Assembly (NCBI GenBank): GCA_002454195.1 | Contig: DKIJ01000039.1 | Location: 1 to 64,000 of the forward strand | DNA: 64,000 nucleotides | Origin: Flavobacterium sp. UBA6721 | GTDB taxonomy: Bacteria; Bacteroidota; Bacteroidia; Flavobacteriales; Flavobacteriaceae | Direction of reading: 5' to 3' | Shown: positions 33,764 to 43,626 of the stretch, in pieces | Layout of the letters: every line of letters starts with the position of its first letter | Position numbering within the stretch: the first letter of the stretch is position 1 | Translations under genes and position numbers: made by a program | The notes under the pieces: model-generated | Seen by the model: the letters and a program-made list of their open reading frames with translations, nothing else | The model's database searches: none | What the model was told of the DNA's origin: nothing

Positions 33764-36226
33764 TTGAAGAAAAGTAAGTTAGGTTATATTTTTATTGCAT
33801 TTTGGATTAGTTTTTCGGCTTTGGCACAATTAGCAAAGGTGAAAGGGATTGTCCTGAATGCTAAGCAACAGGCAGTTAGTGATGTTACTATTTCGTTTTT
33901 AGGACATGCTACCCAATCGGATGATAATGGTTATTATTCGATAAAAGTGCCTGTAAATAAAAAAATAAATCTAGTTTTCAGTCATTTAACCTATAAAAAA
34001 GTTACTATTTCTTTGTTGTTAAAAAATAGTTCTGATTATGAATTGAATTTGGTTTTGGATGAATTTGCTGAGCAAATGGGAGAAATTATTGTTTCAAAAG
34101 ATAAGACGACTCAGATACAAGGAATTACTACACTTTCAGCAGAAGTAATAAAAAAAATGCCAGGAGCTAATGCTGGAATCGAAAATGTTCTAAAAACTTT
34201 GGCTGGAGTCAATTCTAACAACGAAATGAGTACGCAATATTCTGTTCGTGGTGGGAATTATGATGAAAATTTAGTCTATGTAAACGATGTTGAAATATAC
34301 CGTCCTTTTTTGATTCGTTCTGGCCAGCAAGAGGGTTTGAGTTTTGTGAATTCGGATTTAGTTCAAAATATCCATTTTTCTGCTGGTGGATTTCAGGCAA
34401 AATATGGTGATAAATTAGCTTCTGTTTTAGATATTACCTATCGAAATCCAACTCGATTTGGGGCTTCTTTTGAAGCGAGTTTGCTAGGTGGAAGTGTCGC
34501 AGTTGATGCTATTTCAAAAAATAAAAAATGGACTTCGGTTACCGCAGTGCGTTATCGCAACAATAGTCTATTGGTGAATAGTCAAGACACCCAAACGAAT
34601 TATAGACCAACGTTTGTTGATGTTCAAACGAATGTGAATTATAAAGCTTCAGCAAAATGGGATTGGAGTTTTTTAGGGAATATTTCGCAAAATAAATACC
34701 ATTACCAACCTTTAATTCGGAATACTAAATTTGGGACAATTGATAATCCGATGCAGTTAACGGTATATTATGAAGGGCAAGAAAATGATGCTTACACGAC
34801 TTATTTTGGGGCATTAAAAACTAGTTTTCAGGCTACCGATAATTTAAAATTTAAATTCATTAATTCGGTTTTTCATACTATTGAACAAGAGTATTTTGAT
34901 ATTTTGGCACAATATCTTTTAACAGACAATACAACTGGTATAGGGTCAGATACTTATGAAAGTAATTATGCAAATGGAATAGGTTCGCAACTTAATCATG
35001 CTCGAAATGATTTAGATGCCTTGATTGTAAATAGTGAGATAAAAGGCTTTTACGATTGGAATAAATGTAATCTTGAATTTGGGGTAAAATATACTCGTGA
35101 ATCGATTCGAGATCGAGTTAGAGAGTGGGAAGTTGTGGATTCGGCAGGGTTTTCGGTTAATCCACGCATTCTTGAGTTTTCAAGAGAAGATCAGCCTGAT
35201 GTTTCATTTGTAGGTCCATTGGCTCCTTATCGAAGTGTTTTTGCAACAAATTTTAATACAATAAATCGTTTTTCGGCTTATGTTCAATGGAATTCTAAAA
35301 CCAATTTAGAAAAAGCCGAACTCTGGTATACTTTGGGTGCTCGAATGCAAAATTGGAATGTTACGGGTACGAATTCTTCGGCTAATTCGCAAATGGTTAT
35401 TAGTCCTAGAGCGCAATTGGCACTCAAGCCTAATTGGAAAAAAGATATGATTTTTAGGATTTCTGGAGGTTATTATTTTCAGCCTCCTTTTTATCGAGAA
35501 CTCCGAAATGCTTCGGGAGCAGTTCAGGAGGGTGTAAAAGCGCAGCAATCCGTTCATTTTGTGTTGGGGAATGATTATAATTTTAAAATGTGGAATAGAC
35601 CATTTAAATTGGTTTCGGAGGTGTATTATAAAACGTTAACGAATGTCAATACCAACAGTATAGATAATGTTAGAATTCGTTATGTAGCTAATAACAATGC
35701 AAAAGCCTATGCCCAAGGAGTTGATTTTCGATTAAATGGTGAATTTGTGCCAGGTACCGAATCTTGGTTTAGTTTTGGTTATTTAAAAACGGAAGAAAAC
35801 AGTGAAAATAGAGGATATATTGCTCGCCCTACGGATCAGAGATTAAAGTTTGCGGTTTTGTTTCAAGATTATATGCCTTCTATTCCTAGTATGCGTTTGT
35901 ATTTGAATTTGGTTTATAATACTGGTTTACCTGGAGGTGCGCCTTCCTATGCAGATGCGTATCAATACCAAAATAGGTTAAATGATTATAGAAGAGTAGA
36001 TATTGGATTTTCAAAAGTATTGATTGATGCTAATTTGCCAAATAAAAAATCTTGGTTTGGGAATTTTAAAGAATTAGCTATTGGACTAGAAATATTTAAT
36101 TTATTTAATAATCAAAATGCGATTACGAATACTTGGGTTCGAGATGTGTATACCAAAAACGAATATGCAGTACCCAATTATATGACAACAAGAGTATTCA
36201 ATGTTAAATTGACAGCTAAGTTGTAA
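33764..36226 (+). CDS. TonB-dependent receptor
   Basis: An 820-aa outer-membrane TonB-dependent receptor starting at a TTG (33764). The signal peptide is followed by a carboxypeptidase-regulatory-like beta domain (V-K-G-I-V-L-N-A-K-Q-Q-A-V-S-D-V-T-I, about 26-100), a plug domain (G-A-N-A-G-I-E-N-V-L, QYSVRGGNYDENLVYVNDVE, about 135-175) and the barrel, ending in a strand VFNVKLTAKL. It imports an unidentified substrate; there is no SusD partner next to it, so this is not a polysaccharide-utilisation pair. It follows the M23 peptidase by 11 bases. Confidence 0.92.
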   Translation: MKKSKLGYIFIAFWISFSALAQLAKVKGIVLNAKQQAVSDVTISFLGHATQSDDNGYYSIKVPVNKKINLVFSHLTYKKVTISLLLKNSSDYELNLVLDEFAEQMGEIIVSKDKTTQIQGITTLSAEVIKKMPGANAGIENVLKTLAGVNSNNEMSTQYSVRGGNYDENLVYVNDVEIYRPFLIRSGQQEGLSFVNSDLVQNIHFSAGGFQAKYGDKLASVLDITYRNPTRFGASFEASLLGGSVAVDAISKNKKWTSVTAVRYRNNSLLVNSQDTQTNYRPTFVDVQTNVNYKASAKWDWSFLGNISQNKYHYQPLIRNTKFGTIDNPMQLTVYYEGQENDAYTTYFGALKTSFQATDNLKFKFINSVFHTIEQEYFDILAQYLLTDNTTGIGSDTYESNYANGIGSQLNHARNDLDALIVNSEIKGFYDWNKCNLEFGVKYTRESIRDRVREWEVVDSAGFSVNPRILEFSREDQPDVSFVGPLAPYRSVFATNFNTINRFSAYVQWNSKTNLEKAELWYTLGARMQNWNVTGTNSSANSQMVISPRAQLALKPNWKKDMIFRISGGYYFQPPFYRELRNASGAVQEGVKAQQSVHFVLGNDYNFKMWNRPFKLVSEVYYKTLTNVNTNSIDNVRIRYVANNNAKAYAQGVDFRLNGEFVPGTESWFSFGYLKTEENSENRGYIARPTDQRLKFAVLFQDYMPSIPSMRLYLNLVYNTGLPGGAPSYADAYQYQNRLNDYRRVDIGFSKVLIDANLPNKKSWFGNFKELAIGLEIFNLFNNQNAITNTWVRDVYTKNEYAVPNYMTTRVFNVKLTAKL

Positions 36227-36327
36227 ACGCAGCAAGCAAGCTGTATTTAGGATATCATAAATTACCTTTAAAATTCAAAAGCATTTTTAAAAATCACTAC
36301 ATTTGAAAATATTTTAATGAGAGCCCT

Positions 36328-37038
36328 ATGAAAACTGTACAAATCGTATTGATGAATATTGCCATTTTGCTTTTAGTAAGTTGTAAAGAAGAGGTAGAGA
36401 AACCAAAAGTAATTTATGGCGATAAACCAGTTACAAAGTTTGATTCTACACAAATTTCAGTGGCTGATTTGCCTATTCAGATGGAAGGTACAGACTACTT
36501 GATTCATCCAGTAGGCGATTTGAGAGTTTATGAAAAAGGGGCTAAGGCAAAATATGGTTCTTCAAGCGTGATTGATTTAAGTTTTACTATTTCTAATTTA
36601 GGCGATGAAGAAATTACGGGTTATTTGCAAAATTTAAAATTCCAAAAAATAGATTCCGATTCTTTAACTTCGTTAACAGAGAAGCCTGCATTAATTTTAA
36701 CGGCAACCTATTTAAAAGCTATTGCAGATAAAACAAAGAAACAAATCTTAGTTTACACTATGTATGATGTAGATACAAATAAAGACGGGAAATTAGATAC
36801 GAGTGATATCAAAGCTTTGTATTTAAGTGATATTAGTGGAGCAAATTTCACAAAGATTTCAGCAAATTTTGAAGAGTTGATTGATTGGAATTTAATTGAA
36901 TCTAAAAACCGTTTGTATTTTAGAACTGTAGAGGATACCAATAAAAATGGACAATTTGATAAGAATGATGTATTGCATTATAATTACATCAATCTGTTAG
37001 ATACTGACTGGGAAGTAAAAAATTATAAACCTATTTAA
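36328..37038 (+). CDS. Lipoprotein with calcium-binding-like loops
   Basis: A 236-aa lipoprotein; signal peptide MKTVQIVLMNIAILLLVSC with the lipidated cysteine at 19. Two Asp-rich loops, DVDTNKDGKLDTSD (about 148-161) and EDTNKNGQFDKND (about 202-214), are dockerin/EF-hand-like, D-x-N-x-D-G and D-x-N-x-N-G patterns, and probably bind calcium. I do not recognise the rest. It is 101 bases after the TonB receptor gene and may be co-transcribed. The stop overlaps the convergent DUF2971 gene by 4 bases. Confidence 0.75.
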   Translation: MKTVQIVLMNIAILLLVSCKEEVEKPKVIYGDKPVTKFDSTQISVADLPIQMEGTDYLIHPVGDLRVYEKGAKAKYGSSSVIDLSFTISNLGDEEITGYLQNLKFQKIDSDSLTSLTEKPALILTATYLKAIADKTKKQILVYTMYDVDTNKDGKLDTSDIKALYLSDISGANFTKISANFEELIDWNLIESKNRLYFRTVEDTNKNGQFDKNDVLHYNYINLLDTDWEVKNYKPI

Positions 37039-37736
37039 ATCAAAATATCACTTTCTAAATCCGATTTTTCAATATCGAAATCAAAACCCAATTGTTTCAT
37101 AAGTTCGATAACCAAATTTTTATACCAATTTTCAGATTTAGGGTGAATGTAGATTTTTTCAATTAGTTGATTGATGTCTACATTTATTTTCAAACCATCA
37201 TTGAGTTTTATGTTCTGTTTTGATACATCTGTAATCACTCTTACTTCACGTTCATATTGAAAACTTTTTCGTTTAAATAAAAATGGGAAAAAGGAATCAT
37301 CAAAAGGGATGTATTCTTTTTTGTAGTCGATATAGTTGACTTCGCCAATATATTGTTTAAAATTAGTTTCAAGGTCTAATGATTTTTGCAATCTTCCGAT
37401 GGTGGATTGAATGGCTAAACCTTCACTATTTTGCGTAAAAATTTGCCACATGGCAAAAGATTCGTATTCGTTAATATGCCAACTACTAATCGCTATTTTC
37501 TCCCTGTGCGTTTTGTAATAATTTAGAAAATCAGGATTGTTTGTCGCTAATTTTTTTATTTCTTCATAGGTGGGTTCACTAAACGTACCTTCGTATTGGT
37601 CTTCAAATTTGTCTGAACGCGACATGAATAACTTTTGCGAAAGCAATAAATCTAAAAATTTGGACAAGTCTAAATATTTCCAAATTACCGTATCGGTGTT
37701 TTCGGTAAGTTTAATATTTGAATTGTTGCTGTACAT
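37035..37736 (-). CDS. DUF2971 domain-containing protein
   Basis: A 233-aa cytoplasmic protein of the DUF2971 family. It has WKYLDLSKFLDLLLSQKLFMSRSDKFEDQYEGTF, the S-S-W-H motif (about 83-86), and W-Q-I-F-T-Q-N-S-E-G-L-A-I, plus YEREVRVITDVS. DUF2971 proteins occur near defence genes and some belong to toxin or abortive-infection-related clusters, and it is distantly related to the AbiGi-like gene at 10391. No partner gene is adjacent. The stop overlaps the convergent lipoprotein gene. Confidence 0.85.
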   Translation of the reverse strand: MYSNNSNIKLTENTDTVIWKYLDLSKFLDLLLSQKLFMSRSDKFEDQYEGTFSEPTYEEIKKLATNNPDFLNYYKTHREKIAISSWHINEYESFAMWQIFTQNSEGLAIQSTIGRLQKSLDLETNFKQYIGEVNYIDYKKEYIPFDDSFFPFLFKRKSFQYEREVRVITDVSKQNIKLNDGLKINVDINQLIEKIYIHPKSENWYKNLVIELMKQLGFDFDIEKSDLESDILI

Positions 37737-37817
37737 TTTTTTTAGAATTAAAAAAGATACTATAAAGGTAGTGCTCGTTTTTGAATCTAAAATAAGTAAA
37801 GGTTAATTTTTAATTAT

Positions 37818-39647
37818 TTATTCAAAAGATTGCAGCATTACCAATTTGTTGTATGCGCCGTTTAGAGCAATTAATTCTTCGTGAGTCCCTTGTTCAACAA
37901 TTTTTCCTTTTTTCATAACCACAATAACATCTGCTTTTTGAATGGTTGAAAGGCGGTGGGCTATAACAATCGAGGTGCGATTTTGCATCATGTTTTCTAA
38001 AGCTAGCTGTACAAATTTTTCGCTTTCGGTGTCCAGGGCAGAAGTGGCCTCGTCTAAAATCATAATAGGCGGGTTTTTCAAAACGGCACGAGCAATAGAT
38101 AAACGTTGTTTTTGCCCTCCTGAAAGTTTGTTCCCACTATCACCAATGTTGGTGTAAATTCCGTTAGGTAGGTCTTTTACAAATTCATACGCATTAGCAA
38201 TTTTTAAGGCTTCAATTATTTCTTCATCGGTGGCATCTTGTTTTCCTAAAGAAACATTCGCTTTTATACTATCGTTAAAAAGAATACTGTCTTGGGTGAC
38301 TAATCCCATTAAAGAACTTAAGGATTCTAAGTTAATATCTTTGATGTCAACTCCGTCAATACTAATGGAACCATCTTGCACATCATAAAATCGTGTAAGT
38401 AGGTTAGCAATAGTGCTTTTTCCGCTTCCAGATTGTCCAACTAATGCAACAGTTTGTCCTTTTTTGATTTGGATAGAGAAATCTTTTAAAACAGCCTCTT
38501 TTTCATATTTGAAATTAATGTTTTTAATAGCTATTTCTGAATTAAAAGAATCTTTTAAAACCGCATTTTCTTTTGAAGTGATTTCGTTTTCAACTTCTAA
38601 AACGTCAAATACACGTTCTGCTGCAGCTAAACCATTTTTAACAGCATAAGAGGCTTTTGAGATTGCTTTTGCAGGTGTAAGAATGTTAAATGCTAATGTT
38701 AGGTAAACGATAAAAGAAGAACCTTCTAAGGAGTGATCAACTAAAACTAAGTTTCCTCCATAAAAAAGTAACGTAGCAATCGTTGTAATTCCTAAAAATT
38801 CACTCAATGGAGTTGCCAAATTGTTTTTGGTTCCAATGCTGTTGGATAAATTCAATAAACGCGTTACGGATTGGTTGAATTTATTTTTAAAGTTAGGTTC
38901 GGCATTGTAACTTTTAATGACTTTCAAACCGCCTAAACTTTCGTCTACAATAGAAATAAGAAAACCGCTTTCCTGTTGTGCTTGTAGTGATTTGGCTCTC
39001 AGGTTTTTAGCTACTCTGGAGATTATTAATCCAGCAACTGGCATGAAAACAAGTACAAACAACGTTAGTTTTGTACTGATAACAAACATAGTCACTAGCG
39101 CAAATATGATGGTTAAAGGTTCTTTTACAACAAGTTCCAAAATTGAAAAGAAAGAGTTTTGTACCTCGTTTACATCTCCTAACATTCGAGCCATAACATC
39201 ACCTTTTCTTTTTTCAGAGTAATACGAAATGGGTAGTTCGACTATTTTGTCATACATTGATTTTCTTAAATCTTTAAGCACCCCATTTTTGAGATGCATA
39301 ATATGATATGAGGCTAAATAGTTGAATAAATTTTTGAATAAAAAGGTAATAATAACTAGTCCTACAACAAATAATAAGGCATATTGTATGCTGTTTTCTT
39401 TCGTAAATTCTGAAATTCTATAATAGAGTAATTCAGTAACATAATCTTTAATATTGCCAATTCCTTTATATACAGGTTCTTTGTATACTGCTTTATTTTT
39501 TCCAAAAAGTACCTCTAATACTGGAAAAAGTGTAAGCATCGAAATGGTGCTAAACAAGGCATATAAAATGTTATATATTATGTTCCATACAATATTAGAT
39601 TTATATGGTTTTGTGTAAGGTATTAGTTTTATTAAATTTTTATCCAT
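37818..39647 (-). CDS. ABC transporter permease/ATP-binding protein (MsbA-like exporter)
   Basis: A 609-aa type IV ABC exporter half-transporter. The first 330 residues contain six membrane helices and the coupling-helix region; the C-terminal nucleotide-binding domain has Walker A G-Q-S-G-S-G-K-S-T (about 398-406), signature LSGGQKQR and Walker B I-M-I-L-D-E-A-T-S-A-L-D. It resembles MsbA/lipid exporters. It lies 5 bases downstream of the phosphosugar-mutase gene and near a glycosyltransferase, suggesting an envelope-polysaccharide or lipid export role. Confidence 0.88.
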   Translation of the reverse strand: MDKNLIKLIPYTKPYKSNIVWNIIYNILYALFSTISMLTLFPVLEVLFGKNKAVYKEPVYKGIGNIKDYVTELLYYRISEFTKENSIQYALLFVVGLVIITFLFKNLFNYLASYHIMHLKNGVLKDLRKSMYDKIVELPISYYSEKRKGDVMARMLGDVNEVQNSFFSILELVVKEPLTIIFALVTMFVISTKLTLFVLVFMPVAGLIISRVAKNLRAKSLQAQQESGFLISIVDESLGGLKVIKSYNAEPNFKNKFNQSVTRLLNLSNSIGTKNNLATPLSEFLGITTIATLLFYGGNLVLVDHSLEGSSFIVYLTLAFNILTPAKAISKASYAVKNGLAAAERVFDVLEVENEITSKENAVLKDSFNSEIAIKNINFKYEKEAVLKDFSIQIKKGQTVALVGQSGSGKSTIANLLTRFYDVQDGSISIDGVDIKDINLESLSSLMGLVTQDSILFNDSIKANVSLGKQDATDEEIIEALKIANAYEFVKDLPNGIYTNIGDSGNKLSGGQKQRLSIARAVLKNPPIMILDEATSALDTESEKFVQLALENMMQNRTSIVIAHRLSTIQKADVIVVMKKGKIVEQGTHEELIALNGAYNKLVMLQSFE

Positions 39648-39652
39648 TAGTA

Positions 39653-41380
39653 TTATTTCAATTGCATTTCAGAAATTATAGCCGCAATTTTTTGATCTAA
39701 ATAAGCTTCTACTTCGTTAAAGTTTTCTACTGCATCCAGTTCAGTGTTTACACTGATGTAGAATTTGATTTTTGGTTCTGTACCACTTGGTCTTGCACAA
39801 ATTTTAGAACCGTCTTCAGTGTAATAAATCAATACATTTGATTTTGGCATGTCCATTACAGATTCTGAATTGTCTAATAGGTTTTTTGCAATAGATGATT
39901 GGTAATCTTCAATCATAACTACGCGTTGTCCGTTGATTTCTTTTAATGGATTTTCTCTTAAATCAATCATCATTTGATTGATTTCTTGTAGGCCTTCCAT
40001 TCCTTTTTTAGTTAAGGAAACTAAATATTCTTTGTACAAACCGTGGTCAACGTATAAGTTTAGTAATTCTTTGTAGACACTACTTCCGTTAGCTTTAGCT
40101 TGTGCCGCTACTTCACAAATTAACAAGGTGGCTGCAACAGCATCTTTATCTCTAACAGCGTCTCCTACCATGTAACCAAAACTTTCTTCTCCCCCTCCAA
40201 TGAATTGTAATTCAGGGAAGTCTTTAATCATTTTAGCAATCCATTTGAAACCGGTTAATCCTACTTTGAATTGAACACCGTAAGCAGAAGCCAATTCCAT
40301 AATCATAGGAGTAGATACAATAGTAGATCCTACAAATTGTTTTCCGTCGATTTTAGCTGCTTTTTTCCATTTTTCTAATAAAAAGGCAGTCATTAAAATC
40401 ATTGTTTGGTTTCCATTCAATAAGGTCATTTTCCCTTCGTTGTTGCGAACGGCAATTCCTAAACGGTCGCAATCAGGATCTGTACCAATAACGATATCTG
40501 CATTCGTTTTATCTGCAAGTTCTAATGCAAGAGTTAAAGCTTCTGGTTCTTCCGGATTTGGTGATTTTACCGTAGGGAAATCTCCGTTAGGTGCTTCTTG
40601 TTCTTTTACAATTTGAACATTTTTATATCCCGCTTGCGCTAAAGTTTCAGGAGTTACAGTAATTGAAGTTCCATGCAATGAAGTGAAAACAATGTTAAGG
40701 TTGTCTTTTGCTTCGGCTGTAGTATTAAAACTAGCATTTTCAACTGTCGATTTGATGAAAGCTTGATCAACATCTTTATCGATGTATTCGATCAAATTTT
40801 CATTGGCGTCAAATTTGATTTCGTTGTAATTTAATTTTTCAATGGCATTGATAATAGCCTCATCTTCTGGAGGAACAATTTGGCCACCATCTTGCCAGTA
40901 TACTTTATATCCATTGTATTCTGGTGGATTGTGAGAAGCAGTAAGTACAATACCGCATTGGCATCCCAAATATCTCAAAGCGAATGATAATTCAGGTGTA
41001 GGTCTTAAATCAGAGAATAGATAAACATGGATTCCATTGGCTGAAAAGACATCGGCTACTACTTTAGCTAATGTTTTACTGTTATGACGACAGTCAAAAG
41101 CAATAACCGCTTTTATGGGTTGATTTGGGAAAACTGATTTTAGATAGTTGGAAAGTCCATGAGTACTTTTTCCAAGCGTATATTTATTGATACGGTTGTT
41201 TCCTACTCCCATAATACCACGCATCCCCCCAGTTCCAAATTCAAGATTTTTATAAAAACTTTCTTCAATTTCTTTAGGTGATGATGCTAATAATTGTTGT
41301 AATTCTTCTTGAGTTTTAGCATCAAATATAGGGCTTTGCCATTCATTAACGGCATCTAAAATGTTTTGTTTCAATTCCAT
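39653..41380 (-). CDS. Phospho-sugar mutase (PGM2-like)
   Basis: A 575-aa alpha-D-phosphohexomutase. The catalytic serine loop is T-A-S-H-N-P-P-E-Y-N-G-Y-K (about 140-152), the metal loop is D-P-D-C-D-R-L-G (about 299-306), and the sugar-binding G-G-E-E-S-F-G loop is near 400. The C-terminal domain has the RPSGTEPKIKFY phosphate-binding motif. It interconverts glucose-1-P and glucose-6-P or related sugars; length suits the PGM2 type. It lies 5 bases upstream of the ABC exporter gene. Confidence 0.92.
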   Translation of the reverse strand: MELKQNILDAVNEWQSPIFDAKTQEELQQLLASSPKEIEESFYKNLEFGTGGMRGIMGVGNNRINKYTLGKSTHGLSNYLKSVFPNQPIKAVIAFDCRHNSKTLAKVVADVFSANGIHVYLFSDLRPTPELSFALRYLGCQCGIVLTASHNPPEYNGYKVYWQDGGQIVPPEDEAIINAIEKLNYNEIKFDANENLIEYIDKDVDQAFIKSTVENASFNTTAEAKDNLNIVFTSLHGTSITVTPETLAQAGYKNVQIVKEQEAPNGDFPTVKSPNPEEPEALTLALELADKTNADIVIGTDPDCDRLGIAVRNNEGKMTLLNGNQTMILMTAFLLEKWKKAAKIDGKQFVGSTIVSTPMIMELASAYGVQFKVGLTGFKWIAKMIKDFPELQFIGGGEESFGYMVGDAVRDKDAVAATLLICEVAAQAKANGSSVYKELLNLYVDHGLYKEYLVSLTKKGMEGLQEINQMMIDLRENPLKEINGQRVVMIEDYQSSIAKNLLDNSESVMDMPKSNVLIYYTEDGSKICARPSGTEPKIKFYISVNTELDAVENFNEVEAYLDQKIAAIISEMQLK

Positions 41381-41508
41381 ATTTTGTCGCGTATTGATTC
41401 TTGTTTTGTATAATTGGTTGTTTCTAGTCTTTATAGATATGATTTATTTAAAGCGAAAACGAAATTTAATAAAATAATCGGTTTGATTTAACAAACAATC
41501 CGAACATC

Positions 41509-42468
41509 TTATAAAAAATTAATTTCATTTGAAATTTTATATCGCTCTTCGTTATTTTTTGTACGTAAAATGATTTCGCCTAAGAATCCGGCTAAAAACA
41601 TTTGAGTACCAATAACCATAGTGGTTAGTGCAATGTAAAACCAAGGATTACTAGTAACTAAACTATAAGGCATGTTGTTGTACATATGATATAATTTAGA
41701 AAAACCAATATATCCAGCAAGTAAAAATCCGATGATGAACATTAACGAACCTAAAGCTCCAAAAAAGTGCATCGGTCTTTTGCCAAATCGGGATAAGAAC
41801 CAAATGGTAATTAAGTCAAGAAAACCGTTAATAAAACGTTCCATTCCAAATTTAGTCTCCCCGTATTTTCTGGCTTGATGTTGTACTACTTTTTCGCCAA
41901 TTTTCCCAAATCCAGCATTTTTTGCTAAAACAGGAATGTAACGGTGCATTTCGCCCGAAACCTCGATGTTTTTTACCACAACATTTCGGTATGCTTTTAG
42001 TCCACAATTAAAATCGTTTAATTCGACACCTGAAGTTTTACGTGCTGCCCAGTTGAATAATTTTGATGGTAAATTTTTGGCTACAACCGAGTCGTAACGT
42101 TTCTTTTTCCAGCCCGAAACTAAATCAAACTGTTGTTTAGTGATCATGTCGTACAATCCAGGGATTTCTTCTGGGCTGTCTTGAAGATCAGCGTCCATAG
42201 TGATAATAACATCACCCTGTGCTTTTGCAAAACCAGCATGTAATGCTTGTGATTTTCCGAAATTTTTCATGAATCGGATTCCTTTTACATGAGTGTTTTC
42301 AGTAGCAAAACTTCGAATAATAGACCATGAATTATCGGTGCTTCCGTCATCTAAGAAAATAATTTCATAAGAATATCGGTTTTCTTGCATTACTTTAATA
42401 ATCCAAGTATAAAGCTCTTTTAGTGATTCTTCTTCGTTAAGAAGTGGTATTAGTATGGATAGATTCAT
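41509..42468 (-). CDS. Glycosyltransferase family 2, membrane-anchored
   Basis: A 319-aa GT2 enzyme of the DPM1/GtrB-like type. The GT-A domain opens LSILIPLLNEEESL, has the D-D-G-S-T-D motif (about 41-46) and D-A-D-L-Q-D (about 93-98), the D-x-D metal site. The C-terminal third holds two membrane helices (about 230-260 and 270-296). It likely adds a sugar to polyprenyl phosphate for envelope glycans. Lies 5 bases downstream of the DUF4199 gene; a 128-base gap to the mutase gene is unresolved. Confidence 0.88.
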   Translation of the reverse strand: MNLSILIPLLNEEESLKELYTWIIKVMQENRYSYEIIFLDDGSTDNSWSIIRSFATENTHVKGIRFMKNFGKSQALHAGFAKAQGDVIITMDADLQDSPEEIPGLYDMITKQQFDLVSGWKKKRYDSVVAKNLPSKLFNWAARKTSGVELNDFNCGLKAYRNVVVKNIEVSGEMHRYIPVLAKNAGFGKIGEKVVQHQARKYGETKFGMERFINGFLDLITIWFLSRFGKRPMHFFGALGSLMFIIGFLLAGYIGFSKLYHMYNNMPYSLVTSNPWFYIALTTMVIGTQMFLAGFLGEIILRTKNNEERYKISNEINFL

Positions 42469-42473
42469 CGATT

Positions 42474-43007
42474 TTATGCTTGTGATGGGGTTTTGCTTTT
42501 AAAGAATGCGGCCAAAATTAAACCAAAAATAGTACAGAAAACAATATTTGATAAGGATCCTTTTAATAATCCCATAACCGAAAATTGATCGTTCTCTTTC
42601 AAATCTTTAATTGCATTATTGATTGTTGCTGCTGGAGCATTGAATTTTTCCATTGCAGACACCATATATTTAATGGTAAGTTCTTTTATTGTTATTTTGG
42701 CTGCAGGATCAATAAGATTGAATAGTATAATATTAAAGACAACTGAGATTCCTATACCGATTAAGGCTGAGATGAAATAAGTAGTAAAAGCGTCTTTAAA
42801 AGTGTAAATTCCTGTGAATTCTTTTTTTGTTTTGACCAATAATACAATTGCAATGGTTAAATACAATGCTATATTTCCGAAACCAATCCAAGGTGAGGTG
42901 AATAAATTTAAGTCAATGCTGTATATTAAAGTGGTTGTTAAAACAGAAGCTAATCCAGTTATAATTCCAAATGTTATTCCGTTTTTTTTTATAGTTTCGT
43001 GAATCAT
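42474..43007 (-). CDS. DUF4199 domain-containing membrane protein
   Basis: A 177-aa membrane protein of the DUF4199 family with about four helices (14-32, 38-56, 72-96 and 144-164), and a conserved FKDAFTTYFISALIGIGIS motif. The family is largely restricted to Bacteroidetes and of unknown function. It usually precedes a GT2 gene as here, 5 bases apart, and is thus probably a partner of that glycosyltransferase operon. Confidence 0.85.
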   Translation of the reverse strand: MIHETIKKNGITFGIITGLASVLTTTLIYSIDLNLFTSPWIGFGNIALYLTIAIVLLVKTKKEFTGIYTFKDAFTTYFISALIGIGISVVFNIILFNLIDPAAKITIKELTIKYMVSAMEKFNAPAATINNAIKDLKENDQFSVMGLLKGSLSNIVFCTIFGLILAAFFKSKTPSQA

Positions 43008-43108
43008 TGTTGGTGACTTTCAATTAAGCAACAAATATAGTAAATCCCACTATATTGAAACGTAAAAAACTGTTTTTAGCTGTTTGAATAAAAAAAAGAA
43101 ATAAACAT

Positions 43109-43137
43109 TTGTTTATTAAAAAATAATTGTATTTTTG
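43109..43137 (+). promoter_or_regulatory. Promoter of rpmE
   Basis: TTG (43109-43111) and TATTTTTG (43130-43137) are separated by 18 bases, a good Bacteroidetes -33/-7 pair. The resulting leader of about 105 bases contains a CCTTTT / AAAAGG hairpin (around 43187-43203) that might serve autoregulation of L31. Confidence 0.65.
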
Positions 43138-43249
43138 CATCCTCGAAATTAATACTAATAAAATAAAAAGCTATAGTGAGTTTATACCTTTTCTGTTAAA
43201 AGGAAAGCTTCAAAATAAATTATAGCCAAACAAATAAAAAAGATTCAAG

Positions 43250-43501
43250 ATGAAAAAAGGTGTACACCCAGAAAATTACAGATTAGTTGCATTTAAAGAC
43301 ATGTCTAATGATGACGTTTTTATCACTAAATCTACAGCAGAAACTAAAGAAACAATTGTACACGAAGGTGTAGAATATCCAGTTGTTAAAATGGAGATTT
43401 CTAGAACTTCTCACCCTTTTTATACAGGTAAATCTAAACTTATCGATACTGCTGGACGTATTGATAAATTCAAAACTAAATACGCTAAACATATTAAATA
43501 A
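43250..43501 (+). CDS. rpmE: 50S ribosomal protein L31, type B
   Basis: An 83-aa L31 without the cysteine pairs of the zinc type, hence type B (RpmE2-like). It opens [29 protein letters not shown] and ends [10 protein letters not shown], with the H-P-F-Y-T-G-K segment in between. It sits in the 50S central protuberance near the 30S contact. Its promoter and terminator flank it directly, so it is a single-gene transcript; glmU follows with its own promoter. Confidence 0.96.
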   Translation: MKKGVHPENYRLVAFKDMSNDDVFITKSTAETKETIVHEGVEYPVVKMEISRTSHPFYTGKSKLIDTAGRIDKFKTKYAKHIK

Positions 43502-43525
43502 TTTTAATTTGTTTTATTATACAGT

Positions 43526-43552
43526 AAGCCTTCCTTTCGGAAGGCTTTTTTA
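43526..43552 (+). terminator. Terminator of rpmE
   Basis: The 9-bp stem AAGCCTTCC / GGAAGGCTT with a TTTC loop is followed by a T run, 25 bases after the stop. Confidence 0.9.
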
Positions 43553-43575
43553 TTTTTATCTCTACAAAAACTTTG

Positions 43576-43583
43576 TAACTTTG
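43576..43583 (+). promoter_or_regulatory. -7 box TAACTTTG for the GlmU-family gene
   Basis: TAACTTTG fits TAnnTTTG, 43 bases upstream of the start codon at 43627. Its -33 region would lie inside the T tract of the rpmE terminator. Confidence 0.55.
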
Positions 43584-43626
43584 GCTTGTGTAAAGGATAA
43601 ATCACAAAAAATCAACCAACAACTTT

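Noticed and set aside
34215..34400. Short minus-strand open frame within the TonB receptor
   Set aside because: It runs opposite the conserved plug domain and has no independent support.
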